From positions 1 to 58,784 of the forward strand of contig JADHUC010000017.1 in NCBI GenBank assembly GCA_016784735.1: DNA of 58,784 bases, read 5' to 3'. Positions 56,951-58,784 of this stretch are shown one piece after another. Position 1 is the first letter of the stretch, and each line of letters begins with the position of its first letter. The DNA comes from Pirellulaceae bacterium. GTDB taxonomy: Bacteria; Planctomycetota; Planctomycetia; Pirellulales; Pirellulaceae. Position numbers and translations under genes: made by a program. Below the pieces are notes generated by a model, which did not search any database, was not told the origin of the DNA, and saw nothing but the letters and a program-made list of their open reading frames with translations.

Positions 56951-57265
56951 ATGCCGGGCATCGACTTCAACAGGCTGCGTCACGAGATCACCATGCAGCA
57001 GGTACTCGACTTACTCGGCTTCGTGTGTATCCGTCGTCGAGCGGAGCAGTGGTACGGATACTGTCCGTTGCACGAATCCGAGCCAAAGCATCGACGGGCG
57101 TTCTCGGTGAACGTGGGGATGGGCTGCTACTACTGCCACAAGTGTCGTAGTCGAGGCGACCAATTCAAACTCTGGGCGGAAGCCACCAACAATCCTTTAC
57201 ACCCAGCGACCATCGACCTGTGCCGTCAACTCGGTCAAGAAATCCCTTGGGTTCATCGCTGGTGA
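56951..57265 (+). CDS. CHC2-type zinc-finger protein (primase zinc-binding domain alone)
   Basis: 104 residues from ATG 56951 (AAAGGA upstream). The spacing Cys38-x2-His41 ... Cys62-x2-Cys65 in GYCPLHESEPKHRRAFSVN and CYYCHKCRSRGDQFKLW is the zinc finger of DnaG-type primases. Full primases continue with a TOPRIM catalytic domain of over 200 residues; here the protein ends soon after, so it is a zinc domain alone that may recognise single-stranded DNA or recruit host primase. A frameshifted longer protein was looked for downstream and not found. It is the last gene before the right end. Confidence 0.85.
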   Translation: MPGIDFNRLRHEITMQQVLDLLGFVCIRRRAEQWYGYCPLHESEPKHRRAFSVNVGMGCYYCHKCRSRGDQFKLWAEATNNPLHPATIDLCRQLGQEIPWVHRW

Positions 57266-57300
57266 ATCAACCCACGTCGAACCATCAACCACCCCAAAAC

Positions 57301-57333
57301 GGAACAGAGAAAGAAGAGGCCACCAGTACTCCT
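57301..57333 (+). repeat. Internal direct repeat of the transposon, copy 2
   Basis: GGAACAGAGAAAGAAGAGGC then CACCAGTACTCC; nearly the same as 54908-54940 with a three-base insertion and a few changes. It lies 58 bases before the right end. Confidence 0.6.
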
Positions 57334-57380
57334 CCGTTGCATGTTAGAAGCGAGAACCACCGATTACTCCCATTAGACGC

Positions 57381-57391
57381 CCATCAACTAT
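57381..57391 (+). repeat. Right terminal inverted repeat of the transposon
   Basis: CCATCAACTAT, the inverted counterpart of the left end with one mismatch. The truncated FGE-like frame becomes recognisable about 14 bases after it. Confidence 0.55.
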
Positions 57392-57872
57392 CGTTCTTAC
57401 TCATAACGCTCAGGAGTTCTGCCGTCGCTTGAGCGAGAAAGATGGCGGCACATACAGGTTACCGACGGAGGCGGAGTGGGAATACGCCTGCCGCGCCGGG
57501 ACGACAACGGCGAATCATTTCGGCAACAAAATGGTGAATGCCGACGAATACGCTTGGACTCGCTTGAACACTCGTAATGCCCAGGAGGACCATGCGCATC
57601 AAGTAGGTCTGAAAGCGGCTAACGGTTTCGGTCTACATGACATGCACGGTAACGTGCACGAATGGTGCAACGACTGGTATGATGCGAACTACTACCGAAG
57701 TTCACCCCGGAGCGATCCAGCGGGGCCGTCGACCGGTACGGAACGGGTGATGCGCGGTGGCGCGTGGGCCAACGGACCCGAGGACGGTAGGTCGGCAATA
57801 CGCGCCCGGCTCAGGTTCACCGGTCGGGGGGTGTCAAGGGGATTTCGGGTGGTCCGTAGTCCAAACCGCTGA
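57392..57872 (+). pseudogene. FGE-sulfatase-like (SUMF1/formylglycine-generating) gene, 5' part lost
   Basis: From about 57405 the frame reads NAQEFCRRLSEKDGGTYRLP then TEAEWEYACRAGT, the middle of a formylglycine-generating-enzyme-like domain, and it continues to the normal end: GFGLHDMHGNVHEWCNDWY and RVMRGGAWANGPEDGRSAIR with RGFRVVRS. The first half of the domain and any upstream kinase or secretion part are absent. Only a TTG at 57429 could start it. Loss coincides with the transposon right end. The remaining 150 residues are free of stops, pointing to recent truncation. Confidence 0.85.
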
Positions 57873-57894
57873 GCCCAGCAGGTCAAACAAGCCG

Positions 57895-58784
57895 ATGATC
57901 GAATTCAAAGCTCAGTTGATCCTCGTTATCCTCTGGATGACCGGCACCGCCCATGCCGTGACCTACTACGTGGACGCCACACGTGGTCACGATGCATTCG
58001 ATGGCTTGGTGGCTAAAGCCCGAAGTAGGCAACGGGGCCCTTGGAGGACGATGGCCCGCGTGAACAACGCGATGTTGCGGGCTGGTGATTCCGTCTACTT
58101 CAAACGCGGGGATAGGTGGACGGAACAGTTGATCATCCCCGCCGGCGGTATCACGGGACGACCCGTAACGATTGGCGCTTACGGCGACGGTGAACGACCG
58201 ATTATTGATGTCCAGAATAAGGCGGCTGGTGTGGTCACGTGCTTTCATTCGCACGTGACTATCCAGGAGCTTTCCCTGATGAACAGTACGAACAACGCCT
58301 TAGGTGTTTCCTGCACTGGCGGATGTAAAGAAATCACAATCCGCGACATGGAAATCCGCAACGCCGGCAACAACGGCATCAGCATTTCGAAGGGCGGCGA
58401 CGGAGTGCACATCGATGGGGTCTCTGTCTACAACGCTTCGAACAACGGCATCCATCTCGGCGGCTCCCCCGACAACAAGCTCAGCAATGTGGTGGTGGAA
58501 AACTGCCATATCTCGGGAACCGGCGCCAATGACGGCATCACCATTCACGAAGATGGCGACAACAATTCGGCAGGCAAGAACTTCGTGCTCCGGAACAACT
58601 ACGCCGAGAACTGTGCGGAGCAAGGTTTCGATATCACGACGGGCGAACAAGTGCTGCTGCTAAACAACTCGTCGGCCAACAACAAACAAGGCGGCGTCGT
58701 GATCGGCCATTCGGCCAGGCAAGTCACCGTCGATCGGCATCGCAGTATGGACGAGCCCACGACGCAGACGTCGGCGGCCGTCAA
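57895..58784 (+). CDS. Secreted right-handed beta-helix protein, cut by the window end
   Basis: At least 296 residues, open to the last base. It starts at ATG 57895, 22 bases after the FGE-like gene. The signal peptide (KAQLILVILWMTGTAHA) leads to VTYYVDATRGHDAFDGL, the usual opening of planctomycete parallel beta-helix proteins. Coils follow at 20-25-residue intervals: VTIQELSLMNSTNNALGV, ITIRDMEIRNAGNNGISIS, VHIDGVSVYNASNNGIHLG, VVVENCHISGTGANDGITI and FVLRNNYAENC. Such proteins are mostly polysaccharide lyases or surface proteins; no catalytic residues can be assigned from the part seen. It may belong with the heparinase-like genes functionally. Confidence 0.85.
   Translation, partial: MIEFKAQLILVILWMTGTAHAVTYYVDATRGHDAFDGLVAKARSRQRGPWRTMARVNNAMLRAGDSVYFKRGDRWTEQLIIPAGGITGRPVTIGAYGDGERPIIDVQNKAAGVVTCFHSHVTIQELSLMNSTNNALGVSCTGGCKEITIRDMEIRNAGNNGISISKGGDGVHIDGVSVYNASNNGIHLGGSPDNKLSNVVVENCHISGTGANDGITIHEDGDNNSAGKNFVLRNNYAENCAEQGFDITTGEQVLLLNNSSANNKQGGVVIGHSARQVTVDRHRSMDEPTTQTSAAV

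Larger units (their letters stand above)
52595..57391 (+). mobile_element. Five-gene transposon of the DDE-transposase/AAA type with primase-like genes
   Basis: The unit is bounded by ATAGTCGATGG (52595-52605) and CCATCAACTAT (57381-57391), inverted ends matching at 10 of 11 bases. It holds five rightward genes: zinc-ribbon/HTH protein, DDE transposase, ExeA/TniB-like ATPase, RepA-like ATPase and a CHC2 zinc-finger protein. Truncated genes abut it on both sides. The transposase plus AAA pair resembles Tn552/Tn5053/Tn7-type elements; the two replication-like genes are not part of those. No target duplication is evident (CCAAA left, CGTTC right). The exact ends are by eye. Confidence 0.75.

Overview
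The window looks like chromosomal DNA of a planctomycete (Planctomycetota; class not resolvable by eye). The reasons are high-GC coding sequence, many large secreted proteins with Sec or Tat signals, PQQ-type beta-propellers, an SLA1-homology domain, serine/threonine kinases paired with ECF sigma factors, a MoxR-DUF58-VWA operon, a formylglycine-generating-enzyme-like domain, and dense dispersed palindromic repeats at gene borders. No rRNA, tRNA or CRISPR array was recognised.

Layout. 0-4.5 kb: a tandem alpha/beta hydrolase, a Tat-exported NodB-like protein and a gene remnant. 4.8-11.2 kb: a signalling island. A STAS protein and a hybrid histidine kinase are transcribed leftward, back to back with a rightward operon of a stand-alone cobalamin-binding protein carrying the CarH-type Wx9EH and ExHxxG signatures, a histidine kinase, an unknown helical protein and a sigma-54 activator. 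This is the best candidate for an undescribed system (B12-based, possibly light-responsive, phosphorelay). 11.7-13.1 kb: a Y-family DNA polymerase behind a strong promoter containing a palindrome. 13.3-20 kb: a coupled pair of secreted carbohydrate-associated proteins. 20.9-23 kb: a kinase-TIR fusion whose upstream sigma factor gene is decayed. 23.2-26.2 kb: a degraded zone with apparent group II intron ends, a beta-propeller pseudogene and a transposase scrap.

26.4-34.9 kb: a six-gene operon (DUF58, two MoxR ATPases, a membrane protein, two VWA proteins), mostly joined by 4-base overlaps. 35.3-42.9 kb: secreted proteins (concanavalin-like, aldo/keto reductase-like, PQQ propeller, LTxxQ-type, subtilase-PDZ, PIG-L deacetylase). 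43.4-47.3 kb: an ECF sigma factor and a large receptor-like kinase. 47.6-52.6 kb: a secreted propeller and two heparinase II/III-family genes, the second lacking its 5' part.

52.6-57.4 kb: an approximately 4.8 kb transposon encoding a zinc-ribbon/HTH protein, a DDE transposase, an ExeA/TniB-like AAA ATPase, a RepA-like RecA-fold ATPase and a CHC2 primase-type zinc finger. Different truncated genes lie on its two sides (heparinase on the left, FGE-sulfatase-like on the right), implying a rearrangement. The window ends inside a secreted beta-helix gene. Scattered throughout are eight copies of four REP/BIME-like paired-hairpin repeat families, one of them translated in frame inside a signal-peptide region.
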